Positions 35,122-43,849 of a stretch of DNA of 64,000 nt are shown piece after piece. The position numbers were made by a program, and so were the translations under genes. The notes beneath the pieces were generated by a model that saw nothing but the letters and a program-made list of their open reading frames with translations, was not told the DNA's origin and ran no database searches. Position 1 is the first letter of the stretch; each line of letters begins with the position of its first letter. Source of the DNA: JBBDSU01 sp040904825 (lineage in GTDB: Bacteria; Actinomycetota; Nitriliruptoria; Nitriliruptorales; Nitriliruptoraceae); the NCBI GenBank assembly GCA_040904825.1, contig JBBDSU010000063.1, positions 7,401-71,400 of the forward strand, read 5' to 3'.

Positions 35122-35840
35122 GGTTCGGTTGTCTCGGCACCCTGCCACACGACCATCCATCCCGGATCGACATCGGTCGCCCAGACGCGCGGACCGGCGT
35201 CAGATTCGCGATCGAAGACCAACAGGCGGCGAGCACTGTCGCCAGCTGCAATCCAGCGTCCATCTGGTGACGCTGTACCGCCGTGGACGCCATAGACACT
35301 GGCGATAGAGATCCTCCACAGTTCGTCTCCTGTATGGAGATCCTCGACGATGAGCATCCCGTCCTCGTGGTAGGAGGTGATGGCACCGGGGTAGATCGGC
35401 TCAGCATCTTCGGGGATCGCCCGCGACTCGATGACCTGACCGCTGACGGGGTCGATCACCACTTCGGAGCCGCTGCCGGACCAGCGGCGGATGATGATGC
35501 CTTCATCGGTCCATGCGATCAGGTCGGCGTAGTCGCGATCGCACCTGACACTGGTGACCTCGCCGTCGGGTGCGGCAGTCATCACACACATGCGCTCACC
35601 CTCCCACTGGGTCCAGGCAACAGCACCTGCGACTGGTGGGCCTTGGGTGATCCTGTCGAGTTGTGGGGGACGCACCACGCCGAAGGTGAGAACTGAGGCG
35701 ACAACCACGAGCACCAGCGCGCCAGCCGCCACAAGCGCGGCCACGCTTCTCTTCGGAAGAACACTTGGGCCGTCGCCTGCGCCAGCGGGTACAGCCGAGC
35801 TCGATGCGTCGGAGGGGAGGTCCGAGCCTGCACTGTTCAC
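35112..35840 (-). CDS. membrane-anchored protein of unknown function, propeller-like
   Basis: 242 residues. A cytoplasmic Ser/Ala-rich N-terminus of about 30 residues, one membrane segment (about 33-54) and an extracytoplasmic domain with short repeats such as IDPVSGQVIESRAI, VEDLHTGDELWRI and ASPDGRWIAAGDSARRLLVFDRE, which look like WD40 or PQQ-type blades. Two cysteines (CVM and CDRD) could form a disulfide. The GTG start overlaps the stop of the preceding membrane protein (GTGA). General plan is like the 722-2032 gene although the sequences differ. Function unknown. Confidence 0.65.
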   Translation of the reverse strand: MNSAGSDLPSDASSSAVPAGAGDGPSVLPKRSVAALVAAGALVLVVVASVLTFGVVRPPQLDRITQGPPVAGAVAWTQWEGERMCVMTAAPDGEVTSVRCDRDYADLIAWTDEGIIIRRWSGSGSEVVIDPVSGQVIESRAIPEDAEPIYPGAITSYHEDGMLIVEDLHTGDELWRISIASVYGVHGGTASPDGRWIAAGDSARRLLVFDRESDAGPRVWATDVDPGWMVVWQGAETTEPVG

Positions 35841-36811
35841 AACAAGCCTCCAAGGGTGGCCGACGCCTTGCGACCGTCGACGATGAGGTGGCGTGCCCGG
35901 CCAAGTCCAACCGACAGGAGCACGAGGAGCAGACCAATAATCAACAGAACAGCCGGTGCGCTGACAACGTCACCGAATATTTCGAACACGAGTTGGGGCA
36001 GCAGGACAAAGACTCCAATGGCGCCAACGACCAGCAGGTGGAGCATGTCGGCGCGGACCGCCACACCGACGATCAGACCAGCCACCACGACGCCAGCGCC
36101 GATGGTGAACACGTTCCGCGGATCGATGGTGGCAACCTGGGCCCCGATGAGGACCAGACCTGAGCCAGCAATATCGGCAACGATGGTGGGTGACAGCCAC
36201 CCTCCCCGGCTCGCAATCAGCCAGGCAGCCCCGACACTGGCCACCAGCAGGCCGTACCACACCGGCCGCGATGGCAGTTGCGCATGCGAAACCAGCGACA
36301 CAACGAGCACGAGCACCGAAGCCAACAGGGCCAACTGGAGCAGCGCTCGCTGGCGCATGGCATAGAACACGACCGCAACTGCGGTTGCAGCCCCGCCGAC
36401 CGTCGTAGCTACTGCGGCGTCTTGCCAGGCCAGCAAGTCACTCGCCACGGTCGCTGCAGTCCATGCGACACCGCCAACAGTCGCCGTCAGCAGCACACTC
36501 GAAAGTCGTCGTATCGACGGAACCGACTTGGACGTCAGGGCCAGCCCTGCACCGCCCAGCGCGACCGTGAGGAGGACAAGGATCGCAACTCTCCCCCAGA
36601 TCAGCAGATCGGACCAGACGTTGCCGAGCAAGAGGCCAACAGCACCGAGCGCCAACGCTCCACCGACATAGCCGATGGCCTCGGCTCCGGTAGTTGAACG
36701 CGTCGGTGCTGTTGCGGGGGCCTGTTCAAAAGCTGCGATTGCAGCCGCCTGATCGCCGGTCAATAGTCCAGCTGCTCGCCATCGTTCTAACGCGCCAGCC
36801 AGGTCGTTCAC
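35837..36811 (-). CDS. multi-pass membrane protein, DUF2157-like
   Basis: 324 residues. A short soluble N-terminus (LERWRAAGLLTGDQAAAIAAFE, typical of DUF2157) is followed by about ten hydrophobic segments. The GTG at 36811 has GGGAGG seven bases upstream; the much longer open frame lacks any other plausible start and its first 100 codons are not protein-like. Coupled by overlap to the propeller-like gene downstream. Function unknown for the family. Confidence 0.7.
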   Translation of the reverse strand: MNDLAGALERWRAAGLLTGDQAAAIAAFEQAPATAPTRSTTGAEAIGYVGGALALGAVGLLLGNVWSDLLIWGRVAILVLLTVALGGAGLALTSKSVPSIRRLSSVLLTATVGGVAWTAATVASDLLAWQDAAVATTVGGAATAVAVVFYAMRQRALLQLALLASVLVLVVSLVSHAQLPSRPVWYGLLVASVGAAWLIASRGGWLSPTIVADIAGSGLVLIGAQVATIDPRNVFTIGAGVVVAGLIVGVAVRADMLHLLVVGAIGVFVLLPQLVFEIFGDVVSAPAVLLIIGLLLVLLSVGLGRARHLIVDGRKASATLGGLL

Positions 36812-36959
36812 AGCCAACCTCCCGAGTTCCAACGGCTGCTTTGGCCTATGAATGCGGCCGCAGTGTCGAAGATGAGACGTGTTGTACACCCACGCGGTTC
36901 CCCTGGAACAATTTCTCCCAAAGATTTCCGGATTGAAGGGGTTTAGCGACGTTTCGTCG

Positions 36960-37893
36960 TCATGCCACCACATCGCCCGGATCGGTGTTGGCGCCGCAGA
37001 CGAGCACCGCGATCCGCTCGTCGATATCGCGTCGAACCGAGCCTGCAAGGACCGCCGCAAGCGCGGCCGCGCCACCGGGTTCCGCAACGAGCCGGCGTGC
37101 CTGCCACAGGCGGCGTTGCGCGGCAACGATCTGATCATCGGTGACGGTCACCACCTCGTCGACCAGATCGCGCACGGCCCAGGCAATCGCACCGATCCGG
37201 CTCGCCCCGAGCGACGACATCGCGATACCCGACACGTCGATGTCGACTGGCTCGCCTGCCGCCAGCGCCGCGGCGTACGACGCTGTGCCTTCGGTCTCGA
37301 CGGCAACGACCCTCGTGTTCGATCCGCACCATGTGGCGATGCCTGCCAGCAGTCCCCCTCCGCCGCATGCCACAACGACGGTGTCGACCTCAGCTTGCAT
37401 CGACAGTTCGACTGCAGCGGTTCCTTGGCCGGCCACGACATCCGCATCGTCGTAGGCATGTGCACGCAGCGCCCCGGTGGCTTCACACCACGCGTCGGCT
37501 TCCGCCAGCGCGTGGGCGTACACACCGTCGACCACGGTCAACTGGGCTCCAGCTGCCCTTAGCGCATCGAGTTTTGCAGCAGGCGAGGTGGACGGAACAA
37601 AGATCGACGCGGGCTTGCCCAGCCGGCTCGCCGCCCATGCGACGGCCAGCCCGAAGTTGCCTCCCGACGCGGCCACGACGCCGACCTCAGGCACCTCGGC
37701 CGCCGTCAGCAGCGACAACGCGCCGCGGACCTTGAAGGAGCCGGTGGGCTGCAACAGGTCCAGCTTGAGGGTCAGCGGCGCCCCGACAAGTCCGAACGCG
37801 TCCGATTCGACGTCAAGCACAGGACTGGGCGGCAGATAGTCGGCGATGCGGTCGTGGGCGGCAGCTATCGCTTCCCGTGTGACCGTCGCGCGT

Positions 37894-37910
<17 letters not shown>
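36960..37910 (-). CDS. PLP-dependent threonine/serine dehydratase
   Basis: 316 residues, fold type II. The PLP lysine is Lys60 in QPTGSFKVRGA and the phosphate loop is CGGGGLLAGI; SGGNFGLAVAWAA is the substrate loop. It lacks the C-terminal ACT regulatory domain of biosynthetic IlvA, so it resembles catabolic TdcB-type dehydratases or serine racemases; which one cannot be told by eye. It begins 17 bases before the clpX stop, an overlap suggesting cotranscription with clpX. Confidence 0.82.
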
Positions 37911-39174
<1,264 letters not shown>

Positions 39175-39327
39175 CACTGCCTCGCTGGTCGCTACTCGTG
39201 CTGACCGGGCCTCCCGCCCAGCCGCGCACACATCCTTCACGCGCCCCGATGGTAACCGTCAGGTGGACCAGTCGCCGCGCGTCGGCCCGCTCACCGTGGA
39301 TACCCGCGCACAGCCAGCGAGGTCAGA

Positions 39328-39966
39328 TCAGCTCCGGCGTGAAATGATCTCGTCGATCATCCCGTAGTCCTTGGCGCCTTGGGCGTCGAGAATGAAATCG
39401 CGGTCGGTGTCAGCAGCAATCTTCTCAACCGACTGGCCGGTCTTTTCAGCCAGGATCTCATTGAGAAGGTCGCGCATTCTCAGGATCTCATGCGCCTGAA
39501 TCTCGATGTCGACCGACTGGCCCTGGGATCCACCTGAAGGCTGGTGCAACAAAATGCGCGAGTGCGGCAGCGCGAAGCGCTTGCCTGGTGTACCTGCGGC
39601 CAACAGCACCGCTGCCGCAGATGCCGCCTGGCCCATGCAGGTGGTCTGCACGTCGCACTTGATGTATTCCATCGTGTCGTAGATGGCGAACAGTGCCGTG
39701 ATCGAGCCACCAGGCGAGTTGATGTAGAGCGCAATGTCCTTGTCGGGGTCCTCGGATTCGAGGTGGAGCAACTGGGCCATCACGACATTGGCGATCTCGT
39801 CGTTGACCGGTGTCGCCAAGAAGACGATCCGCTGCTGCAGCAGGCGCGAATAGATGTCGAACGCGCGCTCGCCGCGGTTGGTCTGCTCAATGACCGTCGG
39901 CACGAGATAGCTGCTCGGCGAGGGGTGGCCCGTCAGGTCGGGCGTCGTGAGATCTGACAGGTTCAC
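39328..39966 (-). CDS. clpP: ClpP protease subunit
   Basis: 212 residues. Catalytic Ser116 in CMGQAASAAAVLLAAG and His141 in LLHQPSGG, with the Asp near residue 190. The GTG at 39966 has GGAGGAG seven bases upstream; the upstream extension of the frame runs towards the assembly gap and has no family features. Only one clpP is present here, whereas many actinobacteria have two in tandem. Confidence 0.95.
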   Translation of the reverse strand: MNLSDLTTPDLTGHPSPSSYLVPTVIEQTNRGERAFDIYSRLLQQRIVFLATPVNDEIANVVMAQLLHLESEDPDKDIALYINSPGGSITALFAIYDTMEYIKCDVQTTCMGQAASAAAVLLAAGTPGKRFALPHSRILLHQPSGGSQGQSVDIEIQAHEILRMRDLLNEILAEKTGQSVEKIAADTDRDFILDAQGAKDYGMIDEIISRRS

Positions 39967-40104
39967 GCAGGACTCCTCCACGGCTTGCGATGCGTCACCA
40001 AGACGCACCGGCGGCGACGAGCGTACCGACGCACGTTCAATCGCCTGCCGTGTTGCGTCACCGGGTAGCAACCTCTGCATCCGGCAGCGGGGTGATCAAT
40101 CGCG

Positions 40105-40204
40105 NNNNNNNNNNNNNNNNNNNNNNNNNNNNNNNNNNNNNNNNNNNNNNNNNNNNNNNNNNNNNNNNNNNNNNNNNNNNNNNNNNNNNNNNNNNNNNNN
40201 NNNN
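40105..40204. other. assembly gap (100 N) with identical 55-base flanks
   Basis: The 55 bases before the gap (40050-40104) are identical to the 55 bases after it (40205-40259). This is what an unmerged overlap of two contigs looks like. Removing the N run and one copy leaves about 170 bases between clpP and tig. Apart from the repeat listed next, the 39967-40294 interval shows no gene. Confidence 0.9.
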
Positions 40205-40248
40205 GTGTTGCGTCACCGGGTAGCAACCTCTGCATCCGGCAGCGGGGT

Positions 40249-40312
40249 GATCAATCGCGCCGTCAGTCGCGACCGGGGACGATCAATCGCGCCGTCAGTC
40301 GCGTCCAGGGAC
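40249..40312. repeat. 32-base tandem repeat covering the tig stop codon
   Basis: Two copies (40249-40280 and 40281-40312) differ at two positions; each contains GATCAATCGCGCCGTCAGTC. A shorter related copy, CCGGGGACGATCAAT, lies inside tig near 40370. In the tig frame the unit encodes LIVPGRD plus stop. Confidence 0.85.
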
Positions 40313-41767
40313 AATCAGCTTGGGTTCCTCACCTGCAGCGTCGTCGTCGCCGGAGCCTGCTGCACCGGGGACGATCAATCCGCTAGCGGTCTCATCGGTA
40401 GCGCCGTCGCCATCAGCATCAACATTTCCGACAGCTTCCGGATCGGGCAGCAGTCCAACTTCGATGAGCGTCTGGTCGTCAGGTGCGCCTTCGACGCTGG
40501 CTGCAGCGACGATCTCGTCGATCGCTTTGCGTCGCATGATGTCGCCGACAAGCATCGGCAGGCTTCCCTGCTGTTGGATGATCTCGGCGACCTTCTCTGG
40601 CGCCATCCCGCTGCGCTGGGCATGGCGGACGATCTCTTCTTCGATGTCGTCAGCCTCGAAACCCACCGACATCTTTTCGGCGAGTTCATCGAGCACGATG
40701 CGCGCCTTGACTGCATTGGTGGCTTCGTCGCGTGCGGTCGTCTCGAACTCTTCGCGGGTGGTGCCCTGCGCTTCGAGCAGTGCGTCGGCTTCCATCCCAT
40801 ACTGCTGAGCCTGATGTTCGATGCGGTGCAGGCGCTCCTCGACCTCGCTGTCGATCATCGCCGCCGGCAGCGGGATGTCGACGCGCGCCAGGTAGGCCTC
40901 CAGCACATTGCTGCGCAACTCGTGCTGAGCTGACTCGATGCGATAGCGCAGCACCGTGTTGCGCAGATCCGCACGCAGTTCGCCGATCGTGTCGAACGCC
41001 GAGGCGGTCATAGCGAAGTCATCGTCAAGCTCCGGCAAGGTCTTCTCACGCACGTCGGTGACATGCACGCGGAAGGTCGCCTCGGCGCCACCGTGCTCGG
41101 GGTAGCCCTCCGGCAACGTGTCGACGTAGGTGAAGTCATCACCAGCCTGCTTGCCGATGATCTCCTCATCGAGCGTGGGTGTCACCCCGCCAGAGCCGAT
41201 CTCATAGAGCGCATCGGTGACCTTGGTGTCCTCGAGCACTTCCCCATCTATTTCGACTGTCAGGTCAAGGGTGACGAGGTCACCTGCTTCAGCGGCCCGG
41301 TCAACCTCGTCGACTTCAGCAAAACGTTCGCGCAGCGATTCGAGTTGCTCGGCGATGTCATCGTCATCAGCCTGCCAGTCAGGGTGGGTAACGGTGATGC
41401 CGGTGTGGTCGGGCGGCTCGAACTTCGGGCGCACCTCGACAGTCGCCGTGAACGCACAGCCTTCCTTCTCATCGAAGCGTTCAACGTCGAGCTCTGGCTG
41501 GCCGACCGGGTTGATCCGCTCCTCCTGGAGCGCCTCGACGTAGTAGTCGGAGATCGCGTCCTCAAGCGCTGCTTGGGCGACGGCACCGGTCCCGAGCCGT
41601 TGCTCCAGGATGCGTCGCGGCGCCTTACCCGGACGGAACCCGGGCAGGTTGACCTGTTTGGCGAGCTCACGAGCGGCGCGGTCGAACGCCTGCTTCACGC
41701 GTTGGGGTTCGACTTCAACGGTGAGCTTCACGTTGAGGTCATCGATGGTCTCGACGGACGTCTTCAC
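40295..41767 (-). CDS. tig: trigger factor
   Basis: 490 residues. The ribosome-binding N-terminal domain has the signature GFRPGKAPRRILEQRLG; an FKBP-like prolyl isomerase domain spans about 160-245 (AAEAGDLVTLDLTVEIDG), followed by the helical chaperone domain and a long acidic and Gly/Ala-rich C-terminal tail that ends with the repeated pentapeptide LIVPG. It binds nascent chains at the ribosome exit tunnel. tig-clpP-clpX is a conserved order. Confidence 0.95.
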   Translation of the reverse strand: MKTSVETIDDLNVKLTVEVEPQRVKQAFDRAARELAKQVNLPGFRPGKAPRRILEQRLGTGAVAQAALEDAISDYYVEALQEERINPVGQPELDVERFDEKEGCAFTATVEVRPKFEPPDHTGITVTHPDWQADDDDIAEQLESLRERFAEVDEVDRAAEAGDLVTLDLTVEIDGEVLEDTKVTDALYEIGSGGVTPTLDEEIIGKQAGDDFTYVDTLPEGYPEHGGAEATFRVHVTDVREKTLPELDDDFAMTASAFDTIGELRADLRNTVLRYRIESAQHELRSNVLEAYLARVDIPLPAAMIDSEVEERLHRIEHQAQQYGMEADALLEAQGTTREEFETTARDEATNAVKARIVLDELAEKMSVGFEADDIEEEIVRHAQRSGMAPEKVAEIIQQQGSLPMLVGDIMRRKAIDEIVAAASVEGAPDDQTLIEVGLLPDPEAVGNVDADGDGATDETASGLIVPGAAGSGDDDAAGEEPKLIVPGRD

Positions 41768-41930
41768 GATCAGGCATTCCTTGGCAACGGCGGCGCTCCG
41801 AGATGTTCGGGCGCCGGGTGAGGTCGGGATGGTTCCAGGTCTGACGTCAGGTGTCCATCCGGGGGCGTGCCACCGCGCGCCATTCGCCCCCGTCAGGGCA
41901 TCGTTGGCACACGGCTACGATGCGCGCGTC

Positions 41931-42004
41931 CGGGGTGTGGCGCAGCTTGGTAGCGCACCTGCTTTGGGAGCAGGGGGTCGTCGGTTCGAATCCGGCCACC
42001 CCGA
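41931..42004 (+). tRNA. tRNA-Pro (TGG)
   Basis: 74 bases with acceptor CGGGGTG/CACCCCG, anticodon arm CTGC-TTTGGGA-GCAG with anticodon TGG, and T arm containing GGTTCGAATCC. CCA is not encoded. A possible -10 box TACGAT lies 10 bases upstream. Confidence 0.97.
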
Positions 42005-42011
42005 CGACAGG

Positions 42012-42059
42012 AACGTCGCGCAAGCGTCGAGTCAGCGACTTGACTTCTTGCGCGACGTT
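42012..42059. terminator. strong stem-loop shared by tRNA-Pro and the HPF-like gene
   Basis: AACGTCGCGCAAG pairs perfectly over 13 bases with CTTGCGCGACGTT; the loop can form an inner stem. On the plus strand it is followed by TCTTGTTT, as in a Rho-independent terminator for the tRNA. The right arm lies in the last codons of the HPF-like gene, so it may stop transcription in both directions. Confidence 0.7.
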
Positions 42060-42364
42060 TCTTGTTTCGTGACGAACTTATCGATCTGGGTCCACAGTTC
42101 ATCGCGCACTTCGACGACCGCTTTCATCAGGTCGGTGTCGCGCGATGTGGCCACGATGCGTGGCACGCCGCTGATCCAGCATTCGAGTGTCATGCGCTGC
42201 TTGGACGTATCACGGTCCTTGACCGACAGTTCCAGTTCGACCTGTTCGGGCTCCCAGCGTGATAAGCGCCGCTCCAGGCGACCGAAGAGCAATTCACGCA
42301 CGCGCTCGTATTCGTCGGGACGAAATTCTGGCACGATGCGCAAGCGATCCTGGATGGTGGTCAC
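42032..42364 (-). CDS. HPF/RaiA-like ribosome-associated protein
   Basis: 110 residues with the helix-strand pattern of hibernation-promoting factors: an amphipathic helix (ERVRELLFGRLERRLSRW), three strands (VELELSVKD, QRMTLECWI, PRIVATSRD) and a second helix (DLMKAVVEVRDELWTQIDKF). The basic tail RKKSSR is typical of ribosome binding. It is the short form without a C-terminal dimerisation domain. GTG start with AGGAG eight bases upstream. No RpoN gene is near, so the call rests on fold pattern. Confidence 0.6.
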   Translation of the reverse strand: MTTIQDRLRIVPEFRPDEYERVRELLFGRLERRLSRWEPEQVELELSVKDRDTSKQRMTLECWISGVPRIVATSRDTDLMKAVVEVRDELWTQIDKFVTKQETSRKKSSR

Positions 42365-42559
42365 GGCGTTACTCCTACTTCAGTCCTGCGTCGGGAAACC
42401 TTGTCGCAAGTGAGCCCCTTGAGCAGGGACGCACTTGGCGCGGACCTCTGACGCTACCGGGCACACCCGTACCGACGACACCGCCCCTAGTCCTCATGAT
42501 CTAGGTCTTGGGACCCATGGCATCCAAGACGGCCAGGTAGCATTCGATCGCACTTTCCT

Positions 42560-42631
42560 GCGGGTGTAGCTCAATGGCTAGAGCCCCAGCCTTCCAAGCT
42601 GGTTATGCGGGTTCGATTCCCGTCACCCGCT
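42560..42631 (+). tRNA. tRNA-Gly (TCC)
   Basis: 72 bases with acceptor GCGGGTG/CACCCGC, anticodon arm CCAGC-CTTCCAA-GCTGG with anticodon TCC, T arm GGGTTCGATTCCC. CCA is not encoded. It borders the accessory region on the left. Confidence 0.97.
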
Positions 42632-42688
42632 CTGCCCCAAGAGCGCTGGAACGCGCCATCGTCGCTCTTGCATCAGGCCTGCTCTCAC

Positions 42689-42741
42689 TGTCAACGTTTC
42701 GTTGACACTTGCGTGGCTGCGCACTTACAATCTTGTCAACG
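42689..42741 (+). promoter_or_regulatory. near-consensus promoter with overlapping inverted-repeat operator
   Basis: TTGACA (42702-42707) and TACAAT (42726-42731) are 18 bases apart, giving a predicted start near 42738. TGTCAACG (42689-42696) and CGTTGACA (42700-42707) form a perfect inverted repeat that covers the -35 box, and a third TGTCAACG (42734-42741) covers the start site. This layout is typical of autorepression by the product of the first gene, here the HTH protein. Confidence 0.75.
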
Positions 42742-42788
42742 AGCTTCGAACCTGCCGGAAGATGCGCCCAAGACCAGAGACGACAGTT

Positions 42789-43148
42789 ATGACGACAACA
42801 GCCGCGTCCGATTACCACAGCAGCGCTGAAGCGCTGATGTGCGAGACAACTCAGCTTGCATCGGCTGATCCACAGGACCGCGTAGCGGCAATCCGCCGAC
42901 TTGCCGAGGCAATCGGCATACTGGAAGAACAAGTCATTGCCGACGCGCACCACGCCGGTATGTCGTGGGCCCAGATAGGTCAGGTGTACGGAGTGTCACG
43001 TCAAGCAGCCCATCGTCGTTTCAGCAATGTCGCCTACGTCAACCCGCAAGACTTTGACCGCCTCCTCGACCATCTCGACGAGAGTCCTGAAGTCGTGCCG
43101 GCCCTCCAGCGCGCCGCCGACCGTGCCAACCGTCGGCGCAACGATTGA
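42789..43148 (+). CDS. HTH protein, probable antitoxin and autorepressor
   Basis: 119 residues. A helix-turn-helix is clear in AHHAGMSWAQIGQVYGVSRQAAHRRF, preceded by a long helix (QDRVAAIRRLAEAIGILEEQVIADA) and followed by an acidic, amphipathic C-terminal part (FDRLLDHLDESPEVVPALQRAADRANRRR) that could contact the toxin. The ATG at 42789 lies about 50 bases after the predicted transcription start; an in-frame ATG at 42762 is the alternative. Its stop is directly followed by the GTG of the acetyltransferase. GNAT toxins usually pair with ribbon-helix-helix antitoxins, so an HTH partner is unusual. Confidence 0.7.
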   Translation: MTTTAASDYHSSAEALMCETTQLASADPQDRVAAIRRLAEAIGILEEQVIADAHHAGMSWAQIGQVYGVSRQAAHRRFSNVAYVNPQDFDRLLDHLDESPEVVPALQRAADRANRRRND

Positions 43149-43649
43149 GTGCCGCACATCGAACTGCTCGATCCCACGCACGAACTCGCAGGCTTCACGT
43201 CAGGCAATTCTGAACTCGATGCCTGGTTGGCCACTTCAGCTCTGCATGCCCAGCGGATGCATACAGCACGCGTGTATGTAGACGTCGAAGGTGACCGGAT
43301 CGTTGGCTACTTCGCCATTGCTCCGTACCTCGTCGCACGATCCGAAGTCCCATCTTCGATCGGACGTGGCAGCCCCCAAGTCATACCGAGCTTTCTCCTT
43401 GCGCGCCTGGCGATCTCGGTGAGCAACCAAGGCAAAGGACATGGCGGCGAGTTGTTGGTCACGGCGATCGAAACAATGCTGTCTGTCATGAAGACTGGTG
43501 GTGGAAGGCTGCTTGTCGTCGACGCGATTGATGACGCGGCGATCAGCTTCTACAGCCACCACGGATTCAAAGCGCTCCCCGATAATCCGCAGCGCATGTT
43601 TCTCAAAGCCAGCACCGCTGCGGCAGCCCTCGGATTCAGTTGGTCGTAG
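43149..43649 (+). CDS. GNAT acetyltransferase, TacT-like probable toxin
   Basis: 166 residues. The pattern follows the tRNA-acetylating toxins: FTSGNSELDAWLATSALHAQ at the N-terminus, VVGYFAI-like strand (RIVGYFAIAP), PSFLLARLAIS followed by the acetyl-CoA loop NQGKGHGGELL, then VVDAIDDAAISFYSHHGF. These toxins acetylate the amino acid on charged tRNA and stop translation. GTG start at the base after the HTH stop (TGAGTG). The glutamine-glycine loop and the tyrosine of SFYSHHGF, needed for catalysis, are kept, so the enzyme looks active. A non-toxin acetyltransferase cannot be excluded. Confidence 0.75.
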   Translation: MPHIELLDPTHELAGFTSGNSELDAWLATSALHAQRMHTARVYVDVEGDRIVGYFAIAPYLVARSEVPSSIGRGSPQVIPSFLLARLAISVSNQGKGHGGELLVTAIETMLSVMKTGGGRLLVVDAIDDAAISFYSHHGFKALPDNPQRMFLKASTAAAALGFSWS

Positions 43650-43849
43650 CGTTCGTGTCGGCGCCACTCATCGTTGATAACGCACGGACATCCCACTGTC
43701 GTGAGCTGCCTTTGAGTCGGCATCCGAATTTGAGCCAGTGTCGCGCCATCGGTGCCAGGTGGCCGTATGGCAAGCGACCGACTCTACCGCATGCACCAGC
43801 TCAGGACGGTCGTCGCCCATTAGGATCGGCTGGGTCCAAAGGGGATGTT

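Noticed and set aside
40050..40259. 55-base direct repeats as a biological element
   Set aside because: The same length at two gaps and the N run between the copies indicate assembly overlap, not a repeat in the genome.
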